From: Nitzschia sp. pyKryTriq1
Lineage: Eukaryota; Bacillariophyta; Bacillariophyceae; Bacillariales; Bacillariaceae
DNA length: 64,000 nucleotides
Direction of reading: 5' to 3'
Assembly: GCA_956465555.1 (NCBI GenBank)
Contig: OY101123.1
Span: 620,001 to 684,000 of the forward strand
This document shows, piece by piece, positions 22,541 through 34,473 of the stretch. Position 1 is the first letter of the stretch, and each line of letters opens with the position of its first letter. The position numbers and the translations under genes are program-made. A model generated the notes under the pieces. The model searched no databases. It was not told where the DNA came from and saw only the letters and a program-made list of their open reading frames with translations.

Positions 22541-23418
22541 TTAGAAGAATCCGGGGGCCGCCTTCTTTTCCAATGGAGTAGCCTTGCTGAAACCCATGGC
22601 ACCTAGCTTGTCGGTGCTAGAAGCCTTAATGTTCAAGGCTTCCATTCGAAGGAGACCCATTTCGACAGCGGTCTTTCCCCAATCGTATCCGTGGTTGTTG
22701 TCTCCACTGCTTCGCGCCTTGACCTGATCTTCGTTCAAACAGTTCAAAACGCCGTAGACAATAGGGAGATTCGTCTGCAATTGTACGCTCATGATTCCAG
22801 AAGCGACTGTTTCGGAAATATATTCAAAATGAAGAGTCTAAATGCCAAGTTTGGTGTGAGAAAATCCAATGAGACGACCGCAGAATAATCACATAAGATT
22901 GATATTCGACGTCCACCAATGCTCCAGCCGACAAAAAATATCGGCGGGATAGATTCTACTCACTTCTCCCTTGATCAAGACCCCAGCGCATACGATAGCA
23001 TCAACAGTGCCGCTCAACGCCAAAAACCGAGCCGCCAAGGGAAGCTCATACGACCCAGGAACATCCGTTTCAAAGATATTTTCTTCCTTGACGTTGCACT
23101 CCTTTAGCGCCTTTTTGCATCCTGCGACCAAGTTGCTCACATGCTCGTCGTTCCATCGGGTGCGGATGATACCGACTCGAACATCCGAACCATCCAAATC
23201 GCCGAATAATACTTCACTTTCCGCGGCCTACGATGGGGGAAAAGGGTCATTGGGCGGGTGAGGCACAGTCGTTCGTACACAAAGCCAAGGAAGTGGCATG
23301 CGTTCTCATTACGCACCTTTAGGACACCGATCTGATGACCAGGCGAGATTTTGGGCGCAAAGCCGAAAGCTGTCGAGGCTAACGCCAAACTCAAGGTAAG
23401 ATTCTTTAGGACTCCCAT
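22541..23418 (-). CDS. RIBH: 6,7-dimethyl-8-ribityllumazine synthase, plastid-targeted
   Basis: Three exons, 23418-23317, 23227-22964 and 22837-22541, give 220 residues; both introns (89 and 126 bp) are in phase 0. The enzyme condenses 5-amino-6-ribitylaminouracil with dihydroxybutanone phosphate in riboflavin synthesis. Visible motifs are the strand VRVGIIRTRWN, the substrate loop ETDVPGSYELP, CAGVLIKGETLHFEYIS (formed across the second splice; contains the catalytic histidine) and GIMSVQLQTNLPIVYGVLN. The first 34 residues are a signal peptide ending ASTAFGFAP, the diatom plastid cleavage motif. The ATG at 23418 was chosen because it puts this signal at the very N-terminus; upstream frame extends with no sense. 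Confidence 0.95.
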
Positions 23419-23890
23419 GGTAATAGCAAGCAAAAAGAGTGTCTCTTTTGAAGTATACTGTAGGAATACGAGTAATGCCGATAATAACAGGAAGCAAGTC
23501 AGCGAAAAGTTTGGATCGGATTGGATCGTCGTCGTCGCGGTCGATCCGGAATTTTTCGACAGCTGGCACAGCTTTTCTTCTTGCTTCCTTCGCGGCCGGC
23601 GCGCGCGGTTTCGCTCCATCGGAAGCGACGCCCGCTTACTGACGTCATACATACGACCCAAACGACTGCTCATTCCCACGATCTTCGACGCGCTGTTTGA
23701 ACAACCACCGATGCGACCGCGCGGGCGAGACAGTCATCATCATCCATCGGCACACAAAACATCACAAATCATCGTCTCAACAACATCACATACCGGTACG
23801 CTATAGATGAGAAGCCAAGCCTCTGCCATCATCAGCGCAACAAAGCTCAAAGATCCTCGAGGATAACACAAATCATAGCTGCAGGGCACG
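23419..23890. other. Divergent promoter region
   Basis: 472 bp shared by lumazine synthase (minus) and the ABC1-family kinase (plus), both predicted plastid proteins, so co-regulation is possible. No other gene is seen. Confidence 0.5.
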
Positions 23891-26150
23891 ATGGACGATA
23901 AAGATGTTCAAGCGCGTTATATTCCGCCAAGCGCCACGACCGTGAGAATTGCACGAATGTTTAAGTGTAATTGGATTGTCGTCCTCAATGTCATATGTTT
24001 TACGTGCGCTTTTTGTCTCCCAAGATCCGATGCATTTATTTATTTCCCGTCGACAAAGCTTTCTCGGGTTCCACTCCGCCCTACGATGTCTAGGAAGCTA
24101 TTAGAGCCGCGCAATCCTTCAATGATAAGACAACCGATAGTGAAGGGAGCGCTCCTCTTTCATCGACCGACCGCCATCTTGTCGGAGAAGAATGAAAACA
24201 GACCGCACCTTGGACACGTCCTTCGACTAGCTCGACTTTCACTGTTATCCGTTGCCTTTATCATTACCAGCTTCTCTTCATGCGCTTGGGCAGCTACGAC
24301 GATACGACACTCCATTATTTCCGCTTTTCAATCGGCAGCCCCGTGGAAATCCATTCTCAAAACGGCCATGGCGATCTGGGCTTTAACACTGGCCTTTAAA
24401 AATTACCAGGTTAAGAGACGACAAGCGAAAATAGCTACTTCCGAGTGGTCACGATACGCAAGATACCCAGGTGCACGTGGAAGAGCCATCCTTTGGTTGA
24501 CGATCCAGCAAGCTATGATGATATTGTCTTCCAAAATTGTTCGTAGTCGACGATCGGCTATACGACAGAAGGCTGGTCACCAGTTTGCCGATGCCTTGCT
24601 CAAGCTGGGTCCACTATACATCAAATTGGGTCAAATCGTTTCTTGCCGTAAAAATTTACTGGGACCGGAATGGATCGATGCTATGGCCACGTTGCAAGAC
24701 AAGGTTCCTGCCAACACTGGTCAAGAGGCTTTGGATTTGGCGTATACTACGCTGGAAGGGGGGAAGGAAGAATTTGACCAGCTCTTTACGGATTTTGATT
24801 CCACACCTGTGGCAGCGGCCAGTCTGGGACAAGTTCATAAGGCTACATTACGGTCGAACGGAGATGTGGTAGCTGTCAAGGTACAGCGACCCTTTCTCCG
24901 TAAGATTTACGATCAGGATTTGAAATTCCTTACAACCATTGCCCAGTGGATGGATAAAATGCCCAGCGCCAGCAAAAATGTAGGTGGAGTAGCATCATCG
25001 TGGACCAAAATCTTTGAGGACGCTGAAGTCATTCTGTATCGCGAGATTGATTACCGGGACGAAGCCAGCAATGGGGTACGATTCTGCGAAGACTTTGGCT
25101 TGACGCGGGGCGGGAAGCCCGTCCCACCCAAGGCCAAGGCACGGAATGATCAAACCTTACCGAGCGCGGCTGATTGGATTCGAGCTCCGTATGTGTACCA
25201 GAACATTTCCAATGAGCGACTGTTAGTGATGGAATTCGTCCCTTCTATCAAAGTGACCAACAAGGCGAAACTCGAAGCTGCCAATGTCACAGCAGCCGAT
25301 CAGATTGATTTGGCGGATGCTCTCGCACGAGCTTATCTACGACAATTTTGTTGTAACCTTTTCTTCTCGACGGATCCCCATCCAGGTAAGTATTACAAGG
25401 AGATCGTCGTGAGAAATTCCTGCGTTTCTCTCACGCTTTTTTTTCTACCATATTATTTCATCAATTCGTAAAGGCAACGTGGGTGTGGAGATTGCGCCCA
25501 ATGGAAAGCCTCGATTAGTGCTGTATGATTTCGGACAAGCAGCTACCTTGACACAGAACCAAGCCGATGGTATATTGCAAATCATTGAAGCCATCATCGA
25601 CATGAATGTGGACCGTTCGATTGAAGCCTTTCAGAAAATGGGTGTGTTGGTGGACGGTGCCGATCTTGACAAGGTTCGTGCGAAAGTGGAGGAGAACTAT
25701 CGGACTGGAAAAGTCAAGGCCAATCGCAAAAAGTTGCGACGAAAGGGATACAAATTTAAGGACGGCGACCACAACGAGGAGGGGGCCACTACGATTCCAG
25801 GCTTGTCCGCCACCAACGCAACAATCGTTTCCAAAGAAACCAAGGCCAAAGATAGTGAGGTCATGTCATTCTTTTCCCTGCCCGCCGAATATGCATTCGT
25901 GGCTCGCGCCATTACGCAAATGGATGGTGTGGGCAAAGGGTTAGATCCCGACTTTGACTTTATCAGCAATTCTGCGCCTTACATCGTAGAGATCAAAGGC
26001 GCAGATAAATATCTGAAGGAAGAAGCCATCAAGTTTATTATGGATTTCCAGGCAAAGGTCACCAAATTCCAGACCAAGACCATTCCCGAGCGATACGAAA
26101 AACGAATGGAGGAGTTCCGTGCTAAGAAGTCGAGTGCGACAGCAGCTTGA
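23891..26150 (+). CDS. ABC1/UbiB family atypical kinase (ABC1K)
   Basis: Two exons, 23891-25385 and 25474-26150, give up to 723 residues; the 88-bp intron splits the glycine of DPHPGN. ABC1K/UbiB/COQ8 proteins regulate prenylquinone metabolism in plastids and mitochondria. Motifs are the KxGQ-type helix LYIKLGQIVS, the Ala-rich loop PVAAASLGQVHKA, the VAVKVQRP lysine, EIDYRDEASNG, the catalytic DPHPGN and the metal-binding LYDFGQA. The true start may be the ATG at 23957, because MFKCNWIVVLNVICFT is a good signal peptide followed by SDAFIYF, a plastid-type cleavage motif. A Lys-rich insert (KANRKKLRRKGYKFKDGD) lies after the DFG block. Plastoglobule location is inferred from the presequence. 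Confidence 0.92.
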
Positions 26151-26216
26151 AAATAGCAGATATATCTTCGTTTCCCACTAATGTGTACTGTTCATTTTTA
26201 GAGCAACAATGTTCCG

Positions 26217-27716
26217 CTAATCCGAATGGAACGTTACAGCTATTCCAAAGTGATCGCTCGGTGCGACAGGGACTGTCTTTGTCGTTCCGTTGAAAGGATT
26301 CTTCTTGTTCCAAGTGAGCCTTGGAATGGCTGTCATTCCTAGCTTATCCAGCCGAGCGGTCGTACTCGTCATCGAAGGGCTTGTCAGATAGATACATCGA
26401 TCAAACCGACGGCGCAAGTTGCTACCCAACATGGGGTTCTCCTTGCCGTCATAGGTGTAGTCGTTGCGCCGTCCTGGATCCTTCCAGTCCCCACCCAACA
26501 AATCCAAGAGAGGTGTATTCGGAGATGTTCCTTTGCGAACACGTTCATCGTCCCAATTAAAGTCACCGGCAATCATGGCTACTTTCAAGTTTGGATTTTG
26601 ACGCATTCGATCTTGAAAAAAGGCAGTTGCTTGAACGATTTGCAATTCGCGTTGGGCTGCTCCATCGTACTCCTTGGCATTAAGAAAAGATTCCAAATGA
26701 GTCGTTCCAAAGAGCATGGTCGGCGTTTCGACGTACAAGAGACCACGGCCTTGTATCGTATCTGAAAACGGAAGAAACTTGGACTCGACGATTTGTACCT
26801 TTTTCGAAATAGCCAAACCTACTCCGTAATTGGAACCCAGCGGCTGAGTACAGATACGAAATCCCCTCGACTTCAGGTGAGGCTCTAAATTTCTACGAAG
26901 GGATTCGGTCAGCTCTTGAAAGCCGACAAATAGCAGATCATCCTGGTATGGTTGTAACTCATTAGCAATGGCCGTCATGCGCTGCTGAGGATGCACTTGG
27001 TTGGCTGAAGGATCGGGTGGTCCGAACCAGACATTGTACGAAACGATTTGAAATGACGATGGATGCCCCGTGATGGATCGGCTCTGAGAAGATGCAGTTG
27101 TTGACTTGGGTTTCTTGTTCTCCGAAGAGGATCCTTGCGAAGCGACAGTAGACAAAGGCCATTGTCGCTTGTTGGGTTTGGCAGCAGCTGGTTTTGCTAT
27201 TGCAGCGGGAGTGTCTTCGTCGTCACTGCTATCAAGGAGATCAATGACAGGAGGACGACTCTTGGAGGCAGCAGCCAGGCGGCTGTCGTTGTCACTGCTC
27301 CGGTGGCTCGAAGCCGGCAGGGAACTGCTCACCGATGATAAAGGCGCATCGTTACAGTCAGATGATGTCTTGGCTGCGACACGGCAAAAGATCATGGTGC
27401 CATGTGTCAATCCGAGCGCCTCCAGAGATTCGTTCATCGCTAGTGGCTCCTGGCTGGTGGGATCTCGGCTCAGAGGCTGGGTGAGCTCCCACTGCTCGTC
27501 ATTCTCATCACCGATCCGTCGGACTACATCGGAGATCCTTTGCGAAGGATCCATGGAGAATTTCCATGTCCCAACATTTGATCGCACTCGGAGCAGCAGC
27601 GGCATCGGAAGGAACGACGAAACAGGGAGCAAAGCCTTGCTAATGCTGGTCGACAATACGATTAGAAAGCAACAAGATACTGCCGGCGTTCTCAATGCCA
27701 CCAGACGAAACTGCAT
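26217..27716 (-). CDS. TDP2-like phosphodiesterase with ubiquitin-like N-terminus
   Basis: A single exon of 499 residues. The C-terminal half is an endonuclease/exonuclease/phosphatase domain with the TDP2-type motifs SYNVWF (Asn), FQELT (Glu), GDFNWDD (Asp) and terminal SDHFG. TDP2 removes 5'-tyrosyl adducts left by topoisomerase II, and some relatives act on other phosphodiesters. Residues about 40-110 read as a ubiquitin-like fold (LLLRVRSNVGTWKFSMDP... ALGLTHGTMIFCRV), resembling the NPL4-type UBL. Vertebrate TDP2 instead has a UBA domain. A Ser-rich linker with RRQ/KPNKRQW and IDLLDSSDDED, the latter like a SUMO-interaction motif, joins the halves. Its stop is 66 bp from that of the converging ABC1K gene. 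Confidence 0.85.
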   Translation of the reverse strand: MQFRLVALRTPAVSCCFLIVLSTSISKALLPVSSFLPMPLLLRVRSNVGTWKFSMDPSQRISDVVRRIGDENDEQWELTQPLSRDPTSQEPLAMNESLEALGLTHGTMIFCRVAAKTSSDCNDAPLSSVSSSLPASSHRSSDNDSRLAAASKSRPPVIDLLDSSDDEDTPAAIAKPAAAKPNKRQWPLSTVASQGSSSENKKPKSTTASSQSRSITGHPSSFQIVSYNVWFGPPDPSANQVHPQQRMTAIANELQPYQDDLLFVGFQELTESLRRNLEPHLKSRGFRICTQPLGSNYGVGLAISKKVQIVESKFLPFSDTIQGRGLLYVETPTMLFGTTHLESFLNAKEYDGAAQRELQIVQATAFFQDRMRQNPNLKVAMIAGDFNWDDERVRKGTSPNTPLLDLLGGDWKDPGRRNDYTYDGKENPMLGSNLRRRFDRCIYLTSPSMTSTTARLDKLGMTAIPRLTWNKKNPFNGTTKTVPVAPSDHFGIAVTFHSD

Positions 27717-28254
27717 CCAAGCAAGGTTCGTCAGCTGTCTACACCTCCTGGGTGTATGTGCAGGAAGAAATCTTCCTTCGTTTTTTTGTCAACAAGAAAC
27801 AAGTATGTACTCGTAGGGTACCGTAGTAGACCCTCTACTGGTTAAGCGGATCATGGTCAAGTCGCCGGCGTTGTGTTGTGAGTGTTAGTTTTGGCGCGGA
27901 GCGAGCCAGGGCAGCTTCCAAACCGTTATTTAACGATCATATCTGCATCCTGTTCCAGGCGCTGCGGATCGAGGAGGAGTCAGTCAACTTTCTGCTAAAG
28001 ATCGCATCGACGGGCAGCAAGCGAAAAGATCGCGACATCAAGGAACAGCAGCGACAATGAACATATTGAGCATACCTACTCTCTCTCTCTCTCTCTCTGT
28101 TTTGATGAAGGGAGAAACAAAACAAATACAGAAAGAAATAGAAAAACCCTCAATCGTCATTACCATACCTATCCAACTCTAGTAGCTAGCTAATAGAGGG
28201 CCATCCATCCATCCTTCCATCCTTCCTTTCTCCCGCTCCAGTTCTCAGCGTAGC
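27717..28254. other. Divergent promoter region with CT tract
   Basis: Shared by the TDP2-like and FBXO3-like genes. A (CT)n tract of about 20 bp sits near 28079-28099, and CCATCCATCC-type repeats at 28200-28226 lie in the probable 5' UTR of the F-box gene. No separate gene is supported. Confidence 0.6.
28079..28099. repeat. (CT)n microsatellite
   Basis: About ten CT dinucleotides in the promoter/5' leader of the F-box gene. Pyrimidine tracts of this kind are common in such leaders. Confidence 0.8.
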
Positions 28255-30021
28255 ATGATGAACACCCCAGAAGAAGCCGGTAATGATCATCATGTTGATT
28301 CTTCCTCCGGCGCGGTCTCGTTTCTTTCCATTCCTTCGACATCCTTTTTATTTCAATTGTGTCCGTATTTATCGCCCTTTGATCTCTTGAGCCTACGACT
28401 GGCTTCCAAACACACGCACGATTTGCTACACACCGAAGAAGGTAAGTCAAGTCATAATATGTTTTGATGTGGGAACATTCCACCACGTTCAGAAAGATGA
28501 TTGATGATGTATATCATTTCTGACCACTCTATAGATTCAGAACGGCTCTGGCAACTGCTCCTCCAAAGAGATTTTGGTGTGGATGTGGATGATAGTGAGG
28601 ATTGGAATCAAGTCCTGAATGTACAATTTCCTAGCCCTCGAGCCACGCCCATATTTGGGATTGATCCGGCCAACGATAAGGAATTTTTGCTGGACATTGA
28701 AACTGGACCCTTTGATGTTTGGAGATATTGGCTCAAAGCCGATGGAAGAGTACTCCCCAAGGGGCCGTCATCATCGCATCTTCGACAAGGCGGAGGAACT
28801 TTTATTTACGCCCCCTATTTTTTGAGAGCCGCAAAGTTTTGGAAACAGATTTTGAAATGGTGCGATGCCCAAGAAGAAGAAGGATCGATTGTTGGCAAAG
28901 AGATTCGAGGTTCCTTGGAGACGGCGTTCGTACACTATCGACATAACGTCGGCTACTTGAGTGAGTATGGTGGAATTCCAGGAATTCCAAAGACTTCTTG
29001 TAGAATGGCAATCCTGGCTGTCTATGCATTTACATCAGGACAAGGGCAATCCTTTCGAAGTCGAATACCCTTTCGAGGACTATTTGGTGGGTACCATGCC
29101 TACGGTTACTACTCCTGTATGAGTCTGGCAAATCCCACCGGCTTTCAAGAAAACAATAGCAATCCTGAAAACACAAGAGGCGCCCGCTATTTGTCCGTGG
29201 CCGAGGATTTCTTGGGTCAGCAGCAAGGCATGGTGAAGAGTGTAGCTGTCGATCTACACACGGGAAGCATCGTCTCGGGTTATCGTTTGATGGACACAAT
29301 GCCACCAGATCGGATCTGCTTTTCGTCGCCCAGTGATAACCCACATGAGCCACTTTCGGTAGAGCCGCCTCGGCAAGACGACTTTTTGAATTACCTTGAA
29401 GAATATGCACGGCGGCTGACAATTACCGGGCAATATCGCGTCGATGTCATGGGCACTGCTCCTGGGGATCCTCTAGCTATCGGTCTCTTTCCCCAACCCC
29501 CCATGTCAACAACACAGCTCCCGCGACAAATTCCAGGACGCTCCTCCATACCCGTCGTCAGCCGAGCTGTCACGCGAGGTATCGAAGTTATTGGGAGTGC
29601 CGTCTATGCGCGGGAGGGTAGAGACCAATTTGGATTCATTTATTGTATTCGGGTGCGGCTCCTTGAGCCGGGAGAGGATGGCTATCAAAGTGAATCGGAG
29701 CGTGGTTTTGCTACTTGCCAGTTGCAATCGAGGCATTGGAGGATCACAGACAATTCTACCGGTCAAACCAGCCAAGTCGATGGTGAAGGCGTCATTGGAA
29801 TGTATCCGATCCTTCGAGAGGGCGAATACACGCTTCATGGCGATGCATTTACAAAAAGGGCTTTCCAATACCAGTCGTGTACCGGCCGAATGGGCCAAAC
29901 CGGGTCATTTGGAGGTCAGATTGGCTTTGTTCCGGGCCAACTTCGACATCCCAGTGGACCGGCCTTTATGGCAGACCTATTCCCGTTCCTACTGGACAGT
30001 CGGCCCAACTTTTTGTACTAA
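28255..30021 (+). CDS. FBXO3-like F-box protein with ApaG domain
   Basis: Exons 28255-28441 and 28535-30021 (93-bp intron, phase 1) give 557 residues. F-box proteins recruit substrates to SCF ubiquitin ligases through SKP1. The architecture matches human FBXO3: F-box near residues 30-75 (LFQLCPYLSPFDLLSLRLASKH), a middle SMI1/KNR4-like region (FWKQILKWCDAQEEEGS; GLFGGYHAYGYYSCMSLANP), and a C-terminal ApaG beta-sandwich (TRGIEVIGSAVYARE; QSRHWRITDNSTGQ; VDGEGVIGMYPIL). ApaG domains bind small ligands or peptides. The start ATG is preceded by the CCATCC leader. Substrates are unknown. The stop lies 57 bp from the converging DDT-domain gene. Confidence 0.9.
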
Positions 30022-30078
30022 AAATAGAGCTTTCATCATAGAGATGTCTAATGCGTTTATTGAGACCAACTCTACGGT

Positions 30079-33000
30079 TCAATCCAAACCCATGTAGTTG
30101 ACGCGAGCAACTCGTCGGGTAGATCGAACGGGCATTTCATCGAAAAACATGGAATCATGGTCCTGCCAGACAGGGATGCCTCGCCGGGTGCTTCGAGATG
30201 AAGGATCGGCTTCGTAGGGACGCACTTCCGCTACCGCTGCGGCGCTCTTAACGGTGTTTGAGTCAATGTAGGCAGTGGTATTTCGGTTCAAAAGCTCCAA
30301 ACCAAGAGCAAGAAACCCAACTGTCTTGCAGGTTTTCATGAGTTCCAAAAAGACAGCTCGACTGGCCGGGGAATTCCACAAGGCCTTGACCCCTTTCTCA
30401 ATAGATTCGAGTTCAATATCTTCACGTGTAGCAGGGTTGTCCAACAACGCTCTACCTGAAGGCTCTTCCTCAGCAGAATTCTCAGCGCCCCCCCTTGTCA
30501 TCTCCACAAGGGCACTTTCGAGGGTCAAGAGACCCCCCCGCGCCGTTTCGAAGTCAAAGGCGAAGTCTCTCATGGAAGTCACCCAAGCATTGCGGTTGCC
30601 ACTTTTACCACCCCAATCATTATCATAAACAATTTGTTTCAGGCCTTGGTACAGTTCCGCTTCCCGACGGACCATAAATTGGCAGAAGCGGAGCGGGGTC
30701 ATCGCGTGCGCAGCTTCGGATGCCTTTCCGCAGTGCCTTCCCAACGAGTTGCGGTAGGCCAAGAAGGCCGCATCGGATTCAAAATACGAAGGGTCGTTGT
30801 TATTTCGCTTGATGTAGCGAAAAATGGCTTGAAGCAACTCGGCACCAGCCAACCACATCTCGTGGCCATTGTTTGTGACAACTTTCCAGATCGGCGTGTC
30901 CACCATTTTCATTTCAGGATCAAATTCGTCACCGTCTGTTTCCACTGGAATTTCGTCCTTTCGCATCTTCCAGCCCGTCACTGAAGCATCTTCGTATCGC
31001 GCTATTTCGGAGTCTTTGGTGGATTCCACAACCATGCGCACGCGAACGCGTTGACCAATAGCAGTGGACAGGGGACTGATCAAATCGTTTTGCTTCGTGT
31101 CTTCTTCGTATTTCTGGAGTGATCGTTTCGCAGCATCGAAGACACTTTCATCTCCGCTTGTCTTGAAAGATTTCTCGGCGCTCTCCTTTTCATCTTCTTC
31201 GGCATCTCCAGACTTGCTCTCCTCGATATCTGCTGTAGAAGCCTTGAGCTCTTCCGTCGAGTTTTCAACAGCCGTTTCCTTCTCCAAGGCCTCCTTTAAG
31301 TTCGTCTTCAACTCGTTCTCCCGGACACCTCGCCCGTCTAGCCCTTTCATCAATGCACGAACCGACGCTTCAGTACTGTGGCAGCCCCAGAGGCGTTTCG
31401 CCAGTGCTCTAGACATTCCAGATACATGGTATTCTTGGCGGCTGAAGCGAGCAAAAACCTCGGCCTCGGTAGCATCTCTGGGAAGAAAATCTTCCTCTAT
31501 GTCGGCCGCGCAAACAGACACTTGTGGAACCGTAGAAACAACTTTCAAGTATCCATCTTGATTTGACAATGCTGAGTTTTCCTCTTCAAGCACGGGGTTG
31601 ACCTCCGCCCACACCTGACATTGCTCCGTGTGCTCGAATCTCCACAGCCTGTTACGGAATCGATCCATACCAAGGGGTTGGGTTCGAATAAAGCAGCGAG
31701 TGAGCTTAGTGACGAGATCCTTTTGAGCATCAGCAACTCGCTTCAATTGTTTTGCATTTTCTAGCTCCATATGAGCATCGCGCACTACATCCAATGTCCA
31801 TACACCGTTAGAATACTCGTCTACACCAAAGAGACGAGCTGTCTTGGCGATTCTAATAGCAGCGCGCAAGCTCTTTATCGTCCCATCCGCAATTGCTTCC
31901 TGCAAAGTGTCAATCGCAGCTTCGCGCTGAATTGGGAGAGATTCCGCGCTAGCTTTTGCCTTTTCAATGTCTCGTCGAGCCTTTTCGATTCGTCTGGCTA
32001 CATGCCTGTCAACCTCGGGATTTAAAAGGGCTTCCTCGCCGCCAAGTGCTTGAAGATTCTCCTCCATACTCTGTAACTCAGACTTTTCACGCTCTAAAAG
32101 TTCGGCCATTGTTAGAACAGTCAAAATTTCAGTCTCAAATGCGGCTGCTTCCTTGATTTGCTCGACACGAGCAATGACTTCTACTTTCTTGAAGCTCTCA
32201 GCGGCAGGCAACGACTCGAAGTCAGCTCTGATATCATCATCGAAGTCGAGAATATCTTCCTCGGTCAGCTCATCAATCTCCTCCTGAGTCAGTTCCTCGT
32301 TGACCTTGTTGATATCGCGGATCTCTTCCCTCTTCTCTTCGAGGAACTTTCGTCTTGCTTCAAGGGCCAGATCTTCACGAGCCGCTGCTTCATCAGCTGC
32401 TGCCTTTTCTTTTGCCTCTTTTCTCGCCCGACGTTGTTCTGTATCAAGGGCTTTGATTGCATTCGTTCGTTGCTTATGATTCGAGTCGACAATCTCATAT
32501 AACCGACCGGTGTCGTATGCAGCATCGATAAGCACTCGAAGAACACAAAGGCGCTGGAGAGGAGACAAGTCCAAGTAATTTCCGCCGGAACAAAGAAGGT
32601 CTACTGCTTGTTGTGGAGGGTCTTCTTCTCCCTTCGCGTCTGCGAATTCAGAGAATACTCGTCTTGAAGCTATCAACTCCCGCTCTCGGCGTTGTTTGAC
32701 GGTGAGGCGAGGAAGCTCTCGAATCAAACGAAGACTGTCATCCAACTCGTTGCGCAGGCGTTTAAAACGATGAATGATTCTGGCAGCAGTGGCACCGGCG
32801 ATCTGAGGCCAACACGCAGGATTCAACAGATCGGTCGGAGGAACTGGTTTGCCAGGAGGAAGGAGCAAGTCGACTAGTGACGGTGGAGGTTTCTTCGGGA
32901 TGTAAGACGCCGGGCGTTCGTCGGGATCTACTCTGCTCGCTGGTGCCTCCTCCTGCTGTTTATTCTCTTTCTCGTCTTCATCATCCGACTCGTCGCTCTC

Positions 33001-34468
33001 GTCGTCTGAATCTTCGATGTCAGATGCCAGGTCATCGTCGGTGACGGTCAAGGCCGCGGAGCTTAGTTTGTCCATCTGCTGTGCAACATCTTCAACAACT
33101 TTGGCTCGTTTCTGTAAGACGGTCTTCGTACTCACTGAGCGGCTGTTGAGATCAGGACGTGCTTCTCTGAATTTGTCCACCAACCAAATGATGGATCGTT
33201 TCATGAAACTTGAGCCACTCGTTTTACCAAGTTTCAAAGCCTTTCGCAAGTAGGCAAGTACCCATTTGTTTGCAACGAGAGCCATTGCACCTCTGATGGC
33301 ATCCCGAATAGAATTAATCTCGCTAGAATTGATGCTGCGCACATTCTCCAAGTTCTGGAGCCAACTTTGGGTTATCAGGGGATCTTCTGTCTCCAACAGT
33401 AGGGCTGCAAAGTCGACTTTGATCAGCGGAAGGTCACTCTCTTCGTTCCCAACGATATCCGTCACATCGGCCACTGCATTCTCCGTGACGTCAGTTTCAA
33501 GGATGCTCCACCACCAGTCGTCGCTTGAACGATCCGCCAATATTAACTTCAATAGTCCAAGATGGGCCTCGCCCAGGAAAACGGGGGGCGAACTGAAGAT
33601 GTCACTGTCGGTTAGATTTTGTGGTGCCTTATATGTCAGGCACTGGACAAAGTCGTCCAGCGATATCGGATTCACATTCAGATTCCGAGTGAACGTGCAC
33701 AGAAAATCCCAGACCGCCAGTACCTCTGGCATGCAATGTTGCGGGAGGCCAGGGAATGCATCAATATCAGGAACTCGGGCAGCTGGACAATTCGTGGGGA
33801 CCACTTTTTTGGATGCTGATTGAGCATCAGAATCCTCTTGCAGCAGCATGTCTTCCACGGGGTATCTGGAGTCCTTCTCGTCTGTCAGAAAATCGTCGAG
33901 CTGTTTCCGGGACTTGGTGTGCTGTCTCCGTAACTTTTCCAACTCTTTGCGTAGCCTTTTCTTCTCGTTTTCGATTTCTCTAGATGTCGCCTTTCGTTTC
34001 TTCATTCCAGCTGCCTTCTTACCGCCTGCTGATCTGGCAGGAGCAGCCACCAAATTGAAAAACTTGCCAACCTCCACCATGGAACGGAAACGACGCCCTT
34101 GTTCGTTGTAGTAATTCGTATCGTATCTTCCATCCGATGGCTTGCGGCTGACACGGCAACGAAAGTTTTCAACCGCTCTACGGTCTCCACCCTGCTCTTC
34201 GATATACGCAAAGAGGTTCTCCATGGCTCGTTCTTCGCGCTCACCCAGGGTGATATCACCGGGAGCTTCTGCACCACCTTTTGATTTGGCGAGCGCTTTC
34301 TTTTTACCTCGCTCGTCTCCATTTTCCTCTTGTTTTCGTTTCTTGGATCCTTTTCCTTCTTCTGGTACGTGATCCCTGGCTGCTTTGGCCAAGGATTCGT
34401 CCTTTTCGCCCAGCCAGCCCGAGACTTGATCCAGATGAGATGTGGCTGTTTTGGCATGCTTGGTTTTT
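30079..34468 (-). CDS. DDT/WHIM chromatin protein, BAZ/ISWI-partner type (5' end unresolved)
   Basis: The exon is open from a probable acceptor (ATAG at 34470-34469) to the stop, about 1460 residues; the first in-frame ATG is only at 34224 (MENLFAYIEEQ). A coding-like basic stretch (GKGSKKRKQEENGDERGKKK) lies upstream of that ATG, so an upstream exon is likely. The order is an MBD-like patch (VENFRCRVSRKPSDGRYDTN... RSMVEVGKFF), a DDT domain (LPQHCMPEVLAVWDFLCTF... QCLTY), an acidic run, WHIM1 (YLDLSPLQRLCVLRVLID), a coiled coil, and WHIM2/3-like blocks (RCFIRTQPLGMDRFRNRLWR; PLRFCQFMVRREAEL). DDT/WHIM proteins such as ACF1, BAZ and plant RLTs partner ISWI remodelers. No PHD finger or bromodomain is seen. 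Confidence 0.85.
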
Positions 34469-34473
34469 CTATA

